Assembly: GCF_016863395.1 (NCBI RefSeq)
Contig: NZ_BOOU01000002.1
Location: 18,391 to 82,390, forward strand
DNA from: Sphaerisporangium rufum
GTDB lineage: Bacteria; Actinomycetota; Actinomycetes; Streptosporangiales; Streptosporangiaceae
Length of the DNA stretch: 64,000 bases
Reading direction: 5' to 3'
The notes under the pieces were generated by a model. The model saw only the letters and a program-made list of their open reading frames with translations, did not search any database and was not told the origin of the DNA. A program made the position numbers and the translations under genes. Below, piece by piece: positions 26,917 to 38,465 of this stretch; positions within the stretch are counted from its first letter, which is position 1, and every line of letters begins with the position of its first letter.

Positions 26917-28194
26917 TCAGGGGTTCTGGAAGGTGACCTCGGGATAGGCGGTGGACGGTCCGGCCAGCAGCGGCGCGTCCTTCCCGCGCAGGCTCCGGTC
27001 GAAGAAGGCGCCCACGTAGGCCCGGGTGATGTCGGCCGACCGGCCGCCCGGCAGCGGCGCCTGCGGGTCGGTGACGCCGAGCTGCTCGCCCAGGACCGGG
27101 ATGTCGATGAACGAGAAGTGCCCGGTGTCGCGTACGGTCAGCCAGCGCTTCCAGCCGTCCAGGCGCGCCCAGTCGCGCGGCCAGCTGGTGTCGGTCGAGC
27201 CGGGCGAGTGCCCGGCCGCGGTGCCGATCATCATGAACGGCCGCCCGCCGAGCCCGGCCGGGGGCACCGGCGCGAAGAACGTGCCGTCCAGGTTCACCCC
27301 GGCGCGGACCCGCCGGTCGGCCGCCATGACGCTCGCCGCGGCGTTGCCGCCCAGGGAATGACCCACCGCGCCGACCCGCCTGGTGTCGATCATCTTCCAG
27401 CGCTTCCAGGCGGGCCGCCGGTCGCTCGCACCGTCATCGGACGCCGGTGCCCGGCGGCCGGCCACCGCGTCCAGGACGAAGGAGAGGTCGGCCGCCCGGC
27501 CGGTGGCGGCCTTCGCCAGCAGCTTCCGCTCTTCGTCCTGCGCCGGTGCCGCCTCGATGACGTCGCAGGCGACGCAGGTCAGAGTCCGGCCGCCGGGGAA
27601 GGTGGTGCCGAAGGACTCGTAGGCGTGGTCGACCAGCGCGACCACGTAGCCGCGCGAGGCCAGCTCCTCCGACAGGACGCTGAGGGTGGCCCGGTTGAGC
27701 GAGAAGCCGGGCGACGCCAGCACCAGCGGGTGCCGCCCGCCGGCGGCCCGGGCCCCGGCGCGGGCGTTAGTCCGGGTCGCGGCCAGCCGCTCCGGCTCCA
27801 GCAGTTCCTCCTGCCCCTGGGACTTCAGCAGCAGGCGGGCCTCCTCGACCGTCAGGTACGGTGCCGGGGTGCCGCCATCGGTCCGGCGGGCCGGGTAGTA
27901 CATCGAGACCATCAGCTCCCGGCCACGGGCCGACGGCACCCACGGGTCGCGGCGGCTCGTGTCGAGAAGGTGCAGCACGTCCCGGCCCACCGCATACGGC
28001 CCGGTGGGCGCGGGCAGCCGCAGATCAACCGCGGCGGCGGAGCCGCCCGGACCATGCGGCAGGCCTCCCCGCGCCGGACCGGAGACGGCGGGGACCGCTG
28101 CCGCCGACGACGGTGGCGCGGTGACGGTGACGGTGACGGTGACGGCCGGCAGGACGAAGGCCAGGACGGCGGCCCGGCGGATGGGCATGACCAC
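26917..28194 (-). CDS. Secreted alpha/beta hydrolase (PAF-acetylhydrolase-like)
   Basis: A 425-residue protein with an N-terminal signal peptide (IRRAAVLAFVLPAVTVTVTV, cleavage near SSAAA) and an alpha/beta-hydrolase domain: YYPARR and LVLASPGFSLNRATLSVLSEEL (oxyanion region, about 160-185), YVVALVDHAYESF, the nucleophile GAVGHSLGGNAAASV (Ser near 285), an acidic segment GVNLDGTFFAP and the likely catalytic His in VRDTGHFSFIDIP (about 360). The order fits the plasma PAF-acetylhydrolase / dienelactone-hydrolase group. Probably exported and acts on lipid or ester substrates. Start GTG 28194 or ATG 28188; neither has a strong ribosome site. Confidence 0.8.
   Translation of the reverse strand: MVMPIRRAAVLAFVLPAVTVTVTVTAPPSSAAAVPAVSGPARGGLPHGPGGSAAAVDLRLPAPTGPYAVGRDVLHLLDTSRRDPWVPSARGRELMVSMYYPARRTDGGTPAPYLTVEEARLLLKSQGQEELLEPERLAATRTNARAGARAAGGRHPLVLASPGFSLNRATLSVLSEELASRGYVVALVDHAYESFGTTFPGGRTLTCVACDVIEAAPAQDEERKLLAKAATGRAADLSFVLDAVAGRRAPASDDGASDRRPAWKRWKMIDTRRVGAVGHSLGGNAAASVMAADRRVRAGVNLDGTFFAPVPPAGLGGRPFMMIGTAAGHSPGSTDTSWPRDWARLDGWKRWLTVRDTGHFSFIDIPVLGEQLGVTDPQAPLPGGRSADITRAYVGAFFDRSLRGKDAPLLAGPSTAYPEVTFQNP
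28121..28144. repeat. Hexamer repeat (GTGACG)x4 in the signal-peptide region
   Basis: Four perfect tandem copies. On the coding (minus) strand they encode alternating Val-Thr in the hydrophobic core of the hydrolase signal peptide. Copy-number change would keep frame and alter the core length. Confidence 0.9.
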
Positions 28195-28484
28195 GGGAAT
28201 CCGTTCGATAAGGGGCCTTCATCGGGAAAGGCCTGGATTCCCGAAACTAGTGATCGGACGATCACGGCCCATCGGCCGATCGGCGAGAGCTACCCCTGAC
28301 CTTCGTCAGGGGTCCCCGCCCGCGGAGCGGCTCCGCGGGCCGGCCATCCCGTGCCACCTGCCGGATGGCCGCCGGTCGATGCCGGAGCCCGTCTCCCCGA
28401 CTCGGCCCGGCACGCACCGTCGCGGGCCTGGGAGGTACCGGTGCCGGACGGGTACCTGTCGGTGCCGACCGGCAGGATGCCGGC

Positions 28485-28913
28485 ATGGAACCGCGCATCT
28501 CCGTGATCACGCTCGGCGTGGCCGACCTGTCCAGGTCCTACGAGTTCTACAAGCACGGCCTCGGGCTGCCCACCACCCGTACCCCCGACCAGGGCATCGT
28601 TTTCTTCACCACGTCCGGGACGGCGCTGGCGCTCTATCCCTACGACCGGCTCGCCGAGGACGTCGGTCCCGGCTGGGACGTGCCCCGGTCCAGGTTCACC
28701 GGCATCACCCTGGCCCACAACGTGCGCGAACGCCGCCAGGTGGGCGAGGTTCTCGCCCTGGCCGCGGCGGCCGGCGCCGAGATCGTCAAGCCGGCCGCCG
28801 ACACCTTCTGGGGCGGCCACTCCGGCTACTTCGCCGACCCGGACGGCTATCTGTGGGAGGTCGCCTGGGGCGCCTTCGAGATCGACCCCGACGGCTCACT
28901 CCAGATCCCCTGA
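28485..28913 (+). CDS. VOC family (glyoxalase/bleomycin-resistance fold) protein
   Basis: A 142-residue vicinal-oxygen-chelate protein. Two beta-alpha-beta-beta-beta modules are visible: ISVITLGVADLSRSYEFYKHGLGL (residues 5-28) with GIVFFTTSGTALALYPYDRL, and FTGITLAHNVRERRQV with GAEIVKPAADTFWGGHSGYFADPDGYLWEVAW (about 100-130, including the FADPDGYLWEV signature and its metal-ligand Glu). Substrate unknown; members include dioxygenases, isomerases and antibiotic-binding proteins. ATG at 28485 follows CAGGAT. It converges on the glycosyltransferase gene. Confidence 0.85.
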   Translation: MEPRISVITLGVADLSRSYEFYKHGLGLPTTRTPDQGIVFFTTSGTALALYPYDRLAEDVGPGWDVPRSRFTGITLAHNVRERRQVGEVLALAAAAGAEIVKPAADTFWGGHSGYFADPDGYLWEVAWGAFEIDPDGSLQIP

Positions 28914-28945
28914 CCTCTCCCTCCCGGCCCCGCCCGGCGGAGTGG

Positions 28946-30928
28946 CTAGATCAGGGCGAGGACGGCCGGGTCGGGGGTGGGGTGGGCGACCTGGGCGGAG
29001 GAGAGCAGGGCGGGGGTGGGCGGGCCGGCGGGGAGCTGGAGGTAGGAGAAGCGGTCGGCGGAGTAGACACGGACGCCGTCGGCCCGGCACTGGCGCATCA
29101 GCGCCTGGTCCCAGTCCTCGGAGACGTCGGCGATGCCGAGCTCGACCAGCGCGGGCCGGCGGGCCAGCACGGTGCCGCCGGTGATCTCGGGGAGGAACCG
29201 GTGCTCGGCGCCCGGCCGGCGCAGCAGGGTGGTACCGGCCTCGGCCAGGTGGACGTAGTGGCCGGCCTTGCCGACGATCTCGGCCTCCACCGCGGCGAAG
29301 TGGCGCACCAGGTCGGCCAGGTAGTGCTCACCGTACCGGTCGCGCGGGTCGAGCACGGCGACCAGGTCGCCGTCGGCCAGCCGGATCGCCCGGTCCAGTG
29401 CGGCGCCCCGGGTGACCGGCCCACCGGTCTCCCGGATCACCAGATCGCCCGGGTGGACGGCGCGGGCGGCCTTCTCCACCACGGCGGCGTCCATCCCCTG
29501 CACGGCGATGACCAGCTGCCCGGCCGGGTACGCCTGCCCACCGGCCGCGGCCAGCAGCCGGTCCAGCTCGTCCGGCCCGGTGACGGCGGCGACGGCGGTG
29601 ATCGCGGCGGCGTTGCGCACCGAGGCCAGGCCGGCGCCGTCCAGGATGGGGTCCAGCAGCGGGGTCACCGGCACGGTGGCCCGCCAGGCGAGGTGGGCCT
29701 CGGTGGCGCAGTCGGTCTCGGCGGCCAGGTAGTCGCGCACCTTTGCCGCCGCCGTCTCGTCCGGGGCGATCGGGGCGGCGAGCTGCATGATCGGCGTGCC
29801 GCAGGCGGCCAGCTCCTCCACGGTCCGGGCGTCGGCGTCCGGGCCGGCCAGCACCATGGCGACCGACCGGTAGGCGGTGAGCAGGTCGTCGTAGGTCGCC
29901 TTGGGGCCGGCCAGCGGCCGCCAGCCCGCGCCGGCCGGCGGCTCGCCGGTCAGCGCCGCGCCGAGCAGGCCGACGCCGGCCCGCTCGCCGGCCGCGGGCA
30001 GCGGGTTGTGCACCCGGGGCTGCACCGCGAGCGGGAGGACGCCGACCCGGTCGTACTTGAGCGCGGCCCGCCATTCCCGGGCCCGCGCCTCGGAGACCGC
30101 CAGCACGAGATCGAAATGCGTCGCCGCCGGCACCGCCTCCGACAGCGGGCCGCCGGAGTGCCAGAACACCGTGCGGATGCCGCGCCGGCCGCACTCCTCG
30201 ACCAGGTCGCGCAGGCCCCGGGTCCGGCCGGCCAGTTCCTCCAGCCAGCGTCCGCCGTTGCCCTGCAGCGGCCCGGGGCGCACCGACTCCACGAACAGCA
30301 GGTTCGGCCGGTGCTGGTCGAGCATGGCCGCCCAGTTGTCCGGCCCGAAGTTGGTGACCTGGCGCCACTCGTACCGCAGCAGCGCCTCGGTGCGCCGGTC
30401 GACGATGGCCGCCACGGTGAGGTAGGGCCGGGCCAGCGGGCCCTTGGGCACCACGAAGTGCTCGGCCATCGCCGGGGAGACCCGCGGCCCGGCGGGCTCG
30501 GCGGGCACCGGCGGCACCGGCTCGGGCCCGGCGAGCGGCTCGGGCGCGAAGTCGGCGCGCCGGGGGGCGGGCCGCTTGTGCACCGGGGCGCGCAGCGTGC
30601 GGGCCACCTCGCCGGGTTTCCTGGCGTTGATCGCGTCGCCGAGCTTGGACCACCGGCTGTCCTGCAGCGACTCCAGCTTCCACTGGGCGGCCGCGGCCTG
30701 GTAGCGCTGCTCGGCGAGATTCTTGGCGAGGCGGGCCGCCTGCCGCTCGGCGGCCTTCAGCCGGGCCTCGGTCTCGCGCAGCCGGGTGCGGGCCTCGGCC
30801 TCCGCGGCGGCCGCCCGGGCGAGCCGCTCCTCGTAGTCGGCCAGCAGCCGGGTGAGCTCGGCGGCTCCCGCGGCCGCCTCGACGGCGGCCTCCAGCGCGC
30901 GCCGGGTGCCGTCCAGCTCTTCGTTCAT
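28946..30928 (-). CDS. Coiled-coil glycosyltransferase-like protein
   Basis: A 660-residue protein in three parts. Residues 1-125 form an alanine/glutamate-rich coiled coil (ELTRLLADYEERLARAAAAE...). Residues about 180-470 resemble the CgeB/DUF3880-type family-1 glycosyltransferase region (RPNLLFVESVRPGPLQGNGG, GIRTVFWHSGGPLSEAV, FDLVLAVSEAR, and the late GPDADARTVEELAACGTP). Residues about 490-640 look like a family-2 tail (VIAVQGMDAAVVEKAARA, LADGDLVAVLDPRDRYGEHY with a DxD-like Asp pair). ATG at 30928. It is divergent from the asparagine-synthetase-like gene, 112 bases away, suggesting a shared cell-surface glycan or secondary-metabolite role that I cannot specify. Confidence 0.65.
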   Translation of the reverse strand: MNEELDGTRRALEAAVEAAAGAAELTRLLADYEERLARAAAAEAEARTRLRETEARLKAAERQAARLAKNLAEQRYQAAAAQWKLESLQDSRWSKLGDAINARKPGEVARTLRAPVHKRPAPRRADFAPEPLAGPEPVPPVPAEPAGPRVSPAMAEHFVVPKGPLARPYLTVAAIVDRRTEALLRYEWRQVTNFGPDNWAAMLDQHRPNLLFVESVRPGPLQGNGGRWLEELAGRTRGLRDLVEECGRRGIRTVFWHSGGPLSEAVPAATHFDLVLAVSEARAREWRAALKYDRVGVLPLAVQPRVHNPLPAAGERAGVGLLGAALTGEPPAGAGWRPLAGPKATYDDLLTAYRSVAMVLAGPDADARTVEELAACGTPIMQLAAPIAPDETAAAKVRDYLAAETDCATEAHLAWRATVPVTPLLDPILDGAGLASVRNAAAITAVAAVTGPDELDRLLAAAGGQAYPAGQLVIAVQGMDAAVVEKAARAVHPGDLVIRETGGPVTRGAALDRAIRLADGDLVAVLDPRDRYGEHYLADLVRHFAAVEAEIVGKAGHYVHLAEAGTTLLRRPGAEHRFLPEITGGTVLARRPALVELGIADVSEDWDQALMRQCRADGVRVYSADRFSYLQLPAGPPTPALLSSAQVAHPTPDPAVLALI

Positions 30929-31040
30929 GCCATCACCGTGTCCCAGACGTCGAGCGAACATAATCGCAGATCTCTGCGGACCATCCCGAATCACCGCGAC
31001 TCCGTAAACTCTGCACGTGCTCGCCGAGGGGAGAGGTCCC

Positions 31041-32753
31041 ATGCGCAACGGGAATTGGCCGGACTACACCGCGCGGCCGTACGTCTGCGGCGCGATCGGG
31101 GCGGCCGACCCGGCCCGGCTGGACGTGCTGCGCGCCGCCGGCCCGCCGGTGGGCGAGGTGCACCGGACGCCGGGCGCGGCGCTGTACGCCTCGGGGCCGC
31201 TCGCCCCGTACGCGGGCAGCGCGGTCGCCGGCCCGGCGGACGCTCCTGCGGGCGGCGGCACGGGTGGCGGAGCGCGGTTCGCCTGGGGCGAGCGGCGGCC
31301 GGACGGCGCGGGCCCGTGGCTCACGGTGGCCGAGACCTTCGAGACGCCGGGCCTGATCGACGAGCCGGAGGCGGTCACCCTGCACACCGGGGCCTTCGGC
31401 CTGGTGGACGTCTACTACCTGTCCGACGGCGACGCGGTGTACTTCGCCGGCCACATCGAGCCGCTGCTCGCGCTGGCCCGCCGGCCGCTGGAGATCAACT
31501 GGGACGCCTGGGCGGCCATTCTCAAGCTGACCTACCCGCTGCTGGAGGACACCCCCTACCGGGAGGTCCGCCGGCTGCCCGGCGCCACCGCGCTGGTGTG
31601 GTCCCGGTGGACCCGCACGTTCGCGGTGGACCGCCGCGCGCCGCGCTGGGTGCGCGAGGAGCCGTTCGACCGGGGGGTCACCGGCGGCGACATCGTCGCG
31701 CTGCTGCACGAGGCGCTCAAGCCGTTCGACGACCGGCCGGTGCTGGTGCCGGTGAGCGGCGGGTACGACTCGCGGCTGCTCGCCTCGGTGGCGGTGGCCC
31801 GCCGGATGGACGTGGAGTCCTGGACGACCAGCCCGGACGACGGCCTGGACAACGACCTGGACTTCGCCCGGCACGTGACCGCCGCGCTCGGCGTGCCGCA
31901 CCGGGTGGTCCCGCAGGACGCCGGGGCCTATCCCGACGAGGCGCGGTGGACGGCCCGCCGGCTGGAGTACCTGACCAGCCATCACGCCTGGTACGCGCCG
32001 TTCGCCCGCGAGGTGCACCGGGCCGGCCGGCCGGTGGTGGACGGGCTGGCCGGCGGCCCGCTGATGAAGAACTTCCTGATCACCGCGGACGCGGTGGGCG
32101 CCGGGTCGTCGGCCGACCGGCGGGCGGCGCTGCTGGCCGCGCTGGCCACCGGGGATCCGCACATCCCGGTGCTGTCGGAGCGGGCCGCCGCATTCGTCGA
32201 CGACCGGGTGGCGACCGCGTTCGGGCAGGCCACCTCGATGCTGCGCGGGCACCGCTCGGAGCTGCCGCTGAGCGTGCTGCACACCCGCACCGCGCGCGGC
32301 ATCGCCCGTTCGCCGGTCAACCTGGTCGGCCCGGAGGTGACGCCGGTCTTCCCGTTCCTGCACCCGGACTTCTTCGACGCCGCCCTGTCGGTGCCGGTGG
32401 CCCGCAAGGAGGGCGGCCGGTTCTACCGGGAGATCCTCCGGGCGGCGAACCCGCGGGTGGCCGCGCTGCCGTCGACCAACGCGGCGCTGCCGCACCGGCG
32501 GGTGCCGCTGCGCTCGGCCGGCCCGGCGGCGCGGGCGTGGGGCCACCGGATGCTGCGCCAGGCGGCCACCGTGCCCGGCCTGCTGTCCGCGCCGATGCTG
32601 GAGGTGGTGGCCGCCGGCCCGGACGCGCTGGCCGCGTTCGGGTCGTGGAACTCCCGGTTCTGGCTGCGCGGGCTGGTGCTTTTCGGTTCCTGGTTGACCG
32701 ACTACCAGGACGTGCTCGGCGACCGCACGCCGCCGTGGGCGGCCGAGGGCTGA
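31041..32753 (+). CDS. Asparagine synthetase-like amidoligase lacking the glutaminase cysteine
   Basis: A 570-residue protein with the Asn-synthetase fold. The C-terminal AMP-forming domain (about 215-500) has the pyrophosphate loop VPVSGGYDSRLLAS (SGGYDS at 239-244) and SWTTSPDDGLDNDLDFARHV; the N-terminal region (about 100-200) keeps glutaminase-domain strands (VDVYYLSDGDAVYFAGHIEPLL, REVRRLPGATALVW) but the protein does not begin with Met-Cys, so the glutamine-hydrolysing nucleophile is missing. Family members without it adenylate a carboxylate and use another nucleophile (beta-lactam or lasso-peptide synthetases, for instance). ATG 31041 with GGGGAGAGG at 31026-31034. Divergent from the glycosyltransferase gene. 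Confidence 0.8.
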   Translation: MRNGNWPDYTARPYVCGAIGAADPARLDVLRAAGPPVGEVHRTPGAALYASGPLAPYAGSAVAGPADAPAGGGTGGGARFAWGERRPDGAGPWLTVAETFETPGLIDEPEAVTLHTGAFGLVDVYYLSDGDAVYFAGHIEPLLALARRPLEINWDAWAAILKLTYPLLEDTPYREVRRLPGATALVWSRWTRTFAVDRRAPRWVREEPFDRGVTGGDIVALLHEALKPFDDRPVLVPVSGGYDSRLLASVAVARRMDVESWTTSPDDGLDNDLDFARHVTAALGVPHRVVPQDAGAYPDEARWTARRLEYLTSHHAWYAPFAREVHRAGRPVVDGLAGGPLMKNFLITADAVGAGSSADRRAALLAALATGDPHIPVLSERAAAFVDDRVATAFGQATSMLRGHRSELPLSVLHTRTARGIARSPVNLVGPEVTPVFPFLHPDFFDAALSVPVARKEGGRFYREILRAANPRVAALPSTNAALPHRRVPLRSAGPAARAWGHRMLRQAATVPGLLSAPMLEVVAAGPDALAAFGSWNSRFWLRGLVLFGSWLTDYQDVLGDRTPPWAAEG

Positions 32754-33066
32754 GCGGTACGGCCGCGACCGGGTCACCGGCCCGGTGACCTGCTATGACA
32801 CCGTCCCACCACGGAGGGTGCGTGCGGTGATACGCGAGCATTCCACGGAGTGACGAAGATTACCCGGAAAGCCCGCTGGGCGAGATCGCGGATCACCGCC
32901 GGACATCCGTAATGGCCTGCTAGTCTTCCGCGAAACAGCGCCGAAACACGTCGCACGCCGAGGTCACCCCTGCGGCGGCGGCGTCGGGCGGGAGCCGCAG
33001 GGATGACGGCTCCGGCGGCGCGGTCCCCTGTGTGCATCGCCCTACTTTCTCCATGCGAGCGAACCT
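32754..33066. other. Intergenic region upstream of treS
   Basis: A 313-base gap between the amidoligase gene and treS. It is less GC-rich in its middle (about 32830-32960) and presumably holds the treS promoter, but I see no convincing -10/-35 pair, hairpin or small gene. The 25 bases before the treS start lack a clear ribosome site. Confidence 0.5.
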
Positions 33067-34767
<1,701 letters not shown>

Positions 34768-34773
34768 GCGGCC

Positions 34774-34800
34774 TCCCCCCGGCCCGCGCGGCCGGGGGGA
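34774..34800. terminator. Bidirectional hairpin terminator
   Basis: TCCCCCCGGCC (34774-34784) pairs perfectly with GGCCGGGGGGA (34790-34800) across a 5-base loop, in the 43-base gap between the converging treS and ABC-permease genes. Confidence 0.85.
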
Positions 34801-34810
34801 TCTCGCGCGC

Positions 34811-37075
34811 TCAGCGCGGGGTGACCGGGATCCGGGCCCGGGCGGCCCGGCGGGCCGGGATCAGCGCGATCAGCAGCGCGGCGCCGACCGCGGTCAGCAC
34901 GGCGAGCAGCAGGGTCAGTGGCGCCGGCGCCCGGCCGATGCCCGCCCCCATGCCGCTCGCCGCGCCCTGCAGGTCGATCAGCCCGGACGACAGCAGGGCG
35001 CCCGCCACCGCGCCGGCGCCGGCGCCGAGCACCACCAGCAGCCCGGTCCCGGTCACCAGGGTGGCCATCACCTGGCGCGGGGTCAGGCCCATCGCCTTCA
35101 GCACCGCCAGGTCCAGCGCGTGGTCGCGCAGCCCCACCGCGCTCGCGGTCAGCAGGTTCGCCGCGCCGATCAGTGCCAGCACCACCACCAGCGCCACGAT
35201 GATCACCCGGATCACCACCAGCCGGTCGGCCGGGTTGACCACGTAGGACACCTCCAGCCCCTGTGACTGCAGCCGGGTCCGCACCGCCGCCAGGTCGGCA
35301 CCGGGCCGCAGCACCAGCGCGTGGTACTGCGGCGGCAGGGCGTCCTTGGCGGCCAGCCCGTCCAGCGGCACCGACAGCACCTCGCCGTCCTGCTCGGGCT
35401 CCAGCACCCGCCCGACGATCCGGACGATCACCGGGGTGCCGCCGACCGTCACCCGGATCACGTCGCCGACCTGCACGTGCAGCAGGTCCAGCAGGCCCTG
35501 CCCGGCGACGGCCTCGCCGCGGTCGCGGAACAGCCGCCCCTCCACCACGCTGAACGGGTAGGGGTCGGTGACGCTGCCGAGCGCCCGGGCGCGCACCGTG
35601 CGCGTCTGCCCGGGGACGAGCGCGTCCACCTCGCTGCCGGGGTAGGCGGCCAGCACGTCGGGATCGGCCAGGGCCACCTGGCCGGCCGAGGTGGCCGGCA
35701 CCGCGCCCGGGCGGGCCAGCAGCGGCGCCGCCTGGCCGACCCGCTCGGGGTGGCGCTGGAAGGCGTCCAGCGTCGCCCAGCAGCCCAGCCCGATCGTGAT
35801 CATCATCATCGGGACGGCCACCCCGAACGTGGTCAGGAAGGCGGGCAGCCGGCGGGTGAAGGCGTCGCGCGCGCCGAGCACCAGGGCGGGCGGCAGCCGT
35901 ACCAGCAGCGCCAGCCGGGCCAGCCGCGACAGGTGGCCGCGCGGCGGGGCCACCGGGGCGGCCGGCAGCGGCGGCGTTCCGCCGCCGCGCCAGGCGGGCA
36001 ACCAGACCGCGACCACGACCATGGCCGCGGCGCCGAAGGCGATGGCCAGCAGCGGCACCGGCGACAGCGGCACCGCGACGGTGTCGGCCAGCGCGTACGC
36101 GGTGACCAGCCGGCCGCACAGCACGCCGGCCACGATGCCGGCCAGGCCGAGCGCGCCGTGCTCGGCGAGCAGCATGCGCGCCACCTGCCGGCGGGTGAAG
36201 CCGAGCGACTTGAGCGTGGCGATGTCGCGCCGCTGGGTGAGCACCCGCCCGCCGGTGGCGTTGGCGATGGCCAGCGCCGCGGCCACCAGTCCGGCCACGC
36301 CGAACAGCGCCAGCAGCACGCCGAGCAGCCGGTTGTCCAGCTCCATCGAGGCCTCGACCTCGCGCCAGGTGGTCACCCGCTGGACCTGGCCGGCCAGCTT
36401 GGTGATGGCGTGCTGCGCGACCAGCGCGGTGTCGTCGGGGTCGGCCAGCCGCAGCCCGACGACCGACTCGCTTCGGGCGATCTTGGGCTCCACCTGGTCC
36501 AGGGTGCCGGGAAGGATCCAGGCCAGCCCGGGAGTCCATTCGGGGTAGAACCCCTGGTCGCCGCTCTCGGCCAGCCCCGCGACGGTGAGGGCGTGGGTGC
36601 GGCCGTCCAGCCCGACGACCGGGAAGGCGCCGCCGGCGCGCAGGCCGGAGGCGCGGGCGAACGAGCGCTCGACGACCACGCCGGCCGGGTCCGCGGCGTC
36701 CAGCCAGCGCCCGTCCCGGACGATCGGCCGGCCGACGGCGGGCAGCACCGGCGACATCTCCTGCAGGGCCACCGGGGCCTTCTTGCCGCCCAGCGCGAAG
36801 GTGGCCGGCGCGCTGCGGTAGGGGCCCGCGATGTCGGCCACGCCGTCCAGCGACCGCAGCAGCGCCGGATCAGGGGCGTCCTTGGTGTGCACCCACACGT
36901 GGGCGCCGTTGCCCCGGGCGAACAGGCCGCGCCAGGGGTTGGTGCCGTCCTCCAGCAGGGTCGCCGCGGTGATCAGCGCGGTGACGATGCCGGCCACGGC
37001 GAGCACCGTGAGGATCGCCTGCCCCCGCCGCGCCCGCAGGTCGGCACGGATCCAGCGCCGCTCCGCGGCGTTCAC
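34811..37075 (-). CDS. ABC transporter permease with two FtsX domains
   Basis: A 754-residue MacB/FtsX-type permease: one N-terminal helix ([21 protein letters not shown], residues 19-39), a large extracytoplasmic domain, a first FtsX unit (about 250-375; [25 protein letters not shown] and the cytoplasmic [21 protein letters not shown]), a mid helix ([13 protein letters not shown]), a second extracytoplasmic domain and a second FtsX unit (about 630-745; [19 protein letters not shown]). Both copies keep the coupling [20 protein letters not shown] motif. It lies six bases downstream of its ATPase gene. Such pumps export lipoproteins, peptides or drugs or act as mechanotransmitters; substrate unknown. 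Confidence 0.88.
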   Translation of the reverse strand: MNAAERRWIRADLRARRGQAILTVLAVAGIVTALITAATLLEDGTNPWRGLFARGNGAHVWVHTKDAPDPALLRSLDGVADIAGPYRSAPATFALGGKKAPVALQEMSPVLPAVGRPIVRDGRWLDAADPAGVVVERSFARASGLRAGGAFPVVGLDGRTHALTVAGLAESGDQGFYPEWTPGLAWILPGTLDQVEPKIARSESVVGLRLADPDDTALVAQHAITKLAGQVQRVTTWREVEASMELDNRLLGVLLALFGVAGLVAAALAIANATGGRVLTQRRDIATLKSLGFTRRQVARMLLAEHGALGLAGIVAGVLCGRLVTAYALADTVAVPLSPVPLLAIAFGAAAMVVVAVWLPAWRGGGTPPLPAAPVAPPRGHLSRLARLALLVRLPPALVLGARDAFTRRLPAFLTTFGVAVPMMMITIGLGCWATLDAFQRHPERVGQAAPLLARPGAVPATSAGQVALADPDVLAAYPGSEVDALVPGQTRTVRARALGSVTDPYPFSVVEGRLFRDRGEAVAGQGLLDLLHVQVGDVIRVTVGGTPVIVRIVGRVLEPEQDGEVLSVPLDGLAAKDALPPQYHALVLRPGADLAAVRTRLQSQGLEVSYVVNPADRLVVIRVIIVALVVVLALIGAANLLTASAVGLRDHALDLAVLKAMGLTPRQVMATLVTGTGLLVVLGAGAGAVAGALLSSGLIDLQGAASGMGAGIGRAPAPLTLLLAVLTAVGAALLIALIPARRAARARIPVTPR

Positions 37076-37081
37076 CGGCCG

Positions 37082-37840
37082 TCAGCTCCGCAGCTCGACG
37101 ACGTCGCCGGCGCCGCCCCGGGTCCGGCGCCGGGGGGCGACGGCGCCGTCGTCCACGATCTGGCCGTCCAGCAGGGTGACCACCCGGTCGGCCAGACCGG
37201 CGACCCGGCCGTCGTGGGTGACCAGCACGATGGTCTGCCCCTGCCGGTGCACCTCGCCGAGCAGTCGCAGCACGTCGCGGGTGTTACGGCTGTCGAGGTT
37301 GCCGGTCGGCTCGTCGGCCAGCAGCACGCGCGGCTGGTTGGCCAGCGCCCGGGCCAGGGCCACCCGCTGCTGCTCGCCGCCGGACAGCTGGGCGGGCGCG
37401 GAGTCGGCCTTGTCGGCCAGCCCCAGCTCGCCGAGAAGGTACTCGCGCCGCTCGCGCGCGTGCCTGGGCGTGGTGCCGGCCAGCAGCGCGGGCAGCTCGA
37501 CGTTGTCGGCGACGGTCATGTTGTCGACCAGGTTGAAGAACTGGAAGACGAAACCGATCTGCTGCCGGCGCAGCACCGCCCAGGCGCTCTCGTTCAGGGT
37601 GTCCACCCGGCGGCCCTCGACCCAGATCTCCCCGCTGGTGCGGGTGTCCAGGCCGCCGAGCATGTGCACGAGCGTGGACTTGCCGGACCCCGACGGCCCC
37701 ATGACGGCGACGAACTCACCCGGCTCGACCCGCAGGTCGACGCCGCGCACCGCCGGCACCGGAAGCCCTCCGGTCTGGTAGATCTTCACCAGGTTGACCG
37801 TGCGTATCGCCGGCTGACCGGCCTCGCTCGCCGTGGTCAC
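37082..37840 (-). CDS. ABC transporter ATP-binding protein (MacB/LolD type)
   Basis: A 252-residue ATPase that powers the adjacent FtsX-type permease. Seen: Walker [19 protein letters not shown] (about 50-67), Q-loop [14 protein letters not shown], signature [15 protein letters not shown], Walker [14 protein letters not shown], and H-loop [11 protein letters not shown], in the sub-family order of LolD/MacB proteins. Lies between the permease gene and a PadR gene, all on the minus strand and probably co-transcribed. Confidence 0.92.
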   Translation of the reverse strand: MTTASEAGQPAIRTVNLVKIYQTGGLPVPAVRGVDLRVEPGEFVAVMGPSGSGKSTLVHMLGGLDTRTSGEIWVEGRRVDTLNESAWAVLRRQQIGFVFQFFNLVDNMTVADNVELPALLAGTTPRHARERREYLLGELGLADKADSAPAQLSGGEQQRVALARALANQPRVLLADEPTGNLDSRNTRDVLRLLGEVHRQGQTIVLVTHDGRVAGLADRVVTLLDGQIVDDGAVAPRRRTRGGAGDVVELRS

Positions 37841-37882
37841 TTCGATCGCCCACCACTTCCCGTACGCGCCATGAGGCGGTCC

Positions 37883-38389
37883 TCAGGTCAGCTCCTCCTG
37901 GCAGCGCTCCAGCCAGTCGAGGTCCGCCTGAAGATGTAGCATCGCACCTTCGATGAGCAGCTGCGCGGGCCGGTTGTCGTGATCGGTCCGCTGAGCGAGA
38001 TCCACCAGATCGCGCATGATAGCGAGATAGTGCCGGCGCTGGCGGTTGATCAGCGCCATCCGGTCGGCGATGCCGGTGAGCGGGGCGAGCACCAGCTTCA
38101 TGAAGAACTCGTCGCGGACCCGCGGCCCCTCGGTCGGGGAGTCCACCCACTCGTCCAGCACCTCCCGGCCGGCCGCGGTGCAGTAGTAGACCTTCTTGTT
38201 CGGGCGGTTGGACTGTTCGACGTCCACCCCGCTGACCAGGCCGTCCTTCTCCAGCCGGCCCAGGGTCACGTAGATCTGGCCGATGTTGGGGGACGGGTAG
38301 GCGGTGCCGAAGATCTGCTCGAGGGCCTGTTTCAGCTCGTAGCCGTGGGCAGGTTCCTTGGCGAGGAGCGCCAGCAGATGGAGCCGCAC
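37883..38389 (-). CDS. PadR family transcriptional regulator
   Basis: A 168-residue PadR-type repressor: winged helix at residues 1-80 (LHLLALLAKEPAHGYELKQAL, GQIYVTLGRLEKDGLV, KKVYYCTAAGREVLDEW) and a helical dimerisation domain (RDEFFMKLVLA, RRHYLAIMRDL, LIEGAMLHLQADLDWLERC). I chose GTG at 38389, which has GAGGGAGG seven bases upstream; the frame is open to 38413. First gene of the PadR-ABC operon and probably its repressor. Divergent from a sugar-binding lipoprotein gene. Confidence 0.87.
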   Translation of the reverse strand: MRLHLLALLAKEPAHGYELKQALEQIFGTAYPSPNIGQIYVTLGRLEKDGLVSGVDVEQSNRPNKKVYYCTAAGREVLDEWVDSPTEGPRVRDEFFMKLVLAPLTGIADRMALINRQRRHYLAIMRDLVDLAQRTDHDNRPAQLLIEGAMLHLQADLDWLERCQEELT

Positions 38390-38465
38390 GCTCTGACCTC
38401 CCTCGGGCGTCACGTTATCTGAGTGTTACTACATGATCCGTTGACGCCCACATTAGCGCTATGCA

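Noticed and set aside
28946..32753. A full biosynthetic gene cluster around the amidoligase
   Set aside because: Flanking genes (VOC protein, TreS) are not cluster-like and no PKS, NRPS or precursor peptide is visible.
28946..32777. Long antisense frames over the glycosyltransferase and amidoligase genes
   Set aside because: Compositional shadows; the true frames carry domain motifs and ribosome sites.
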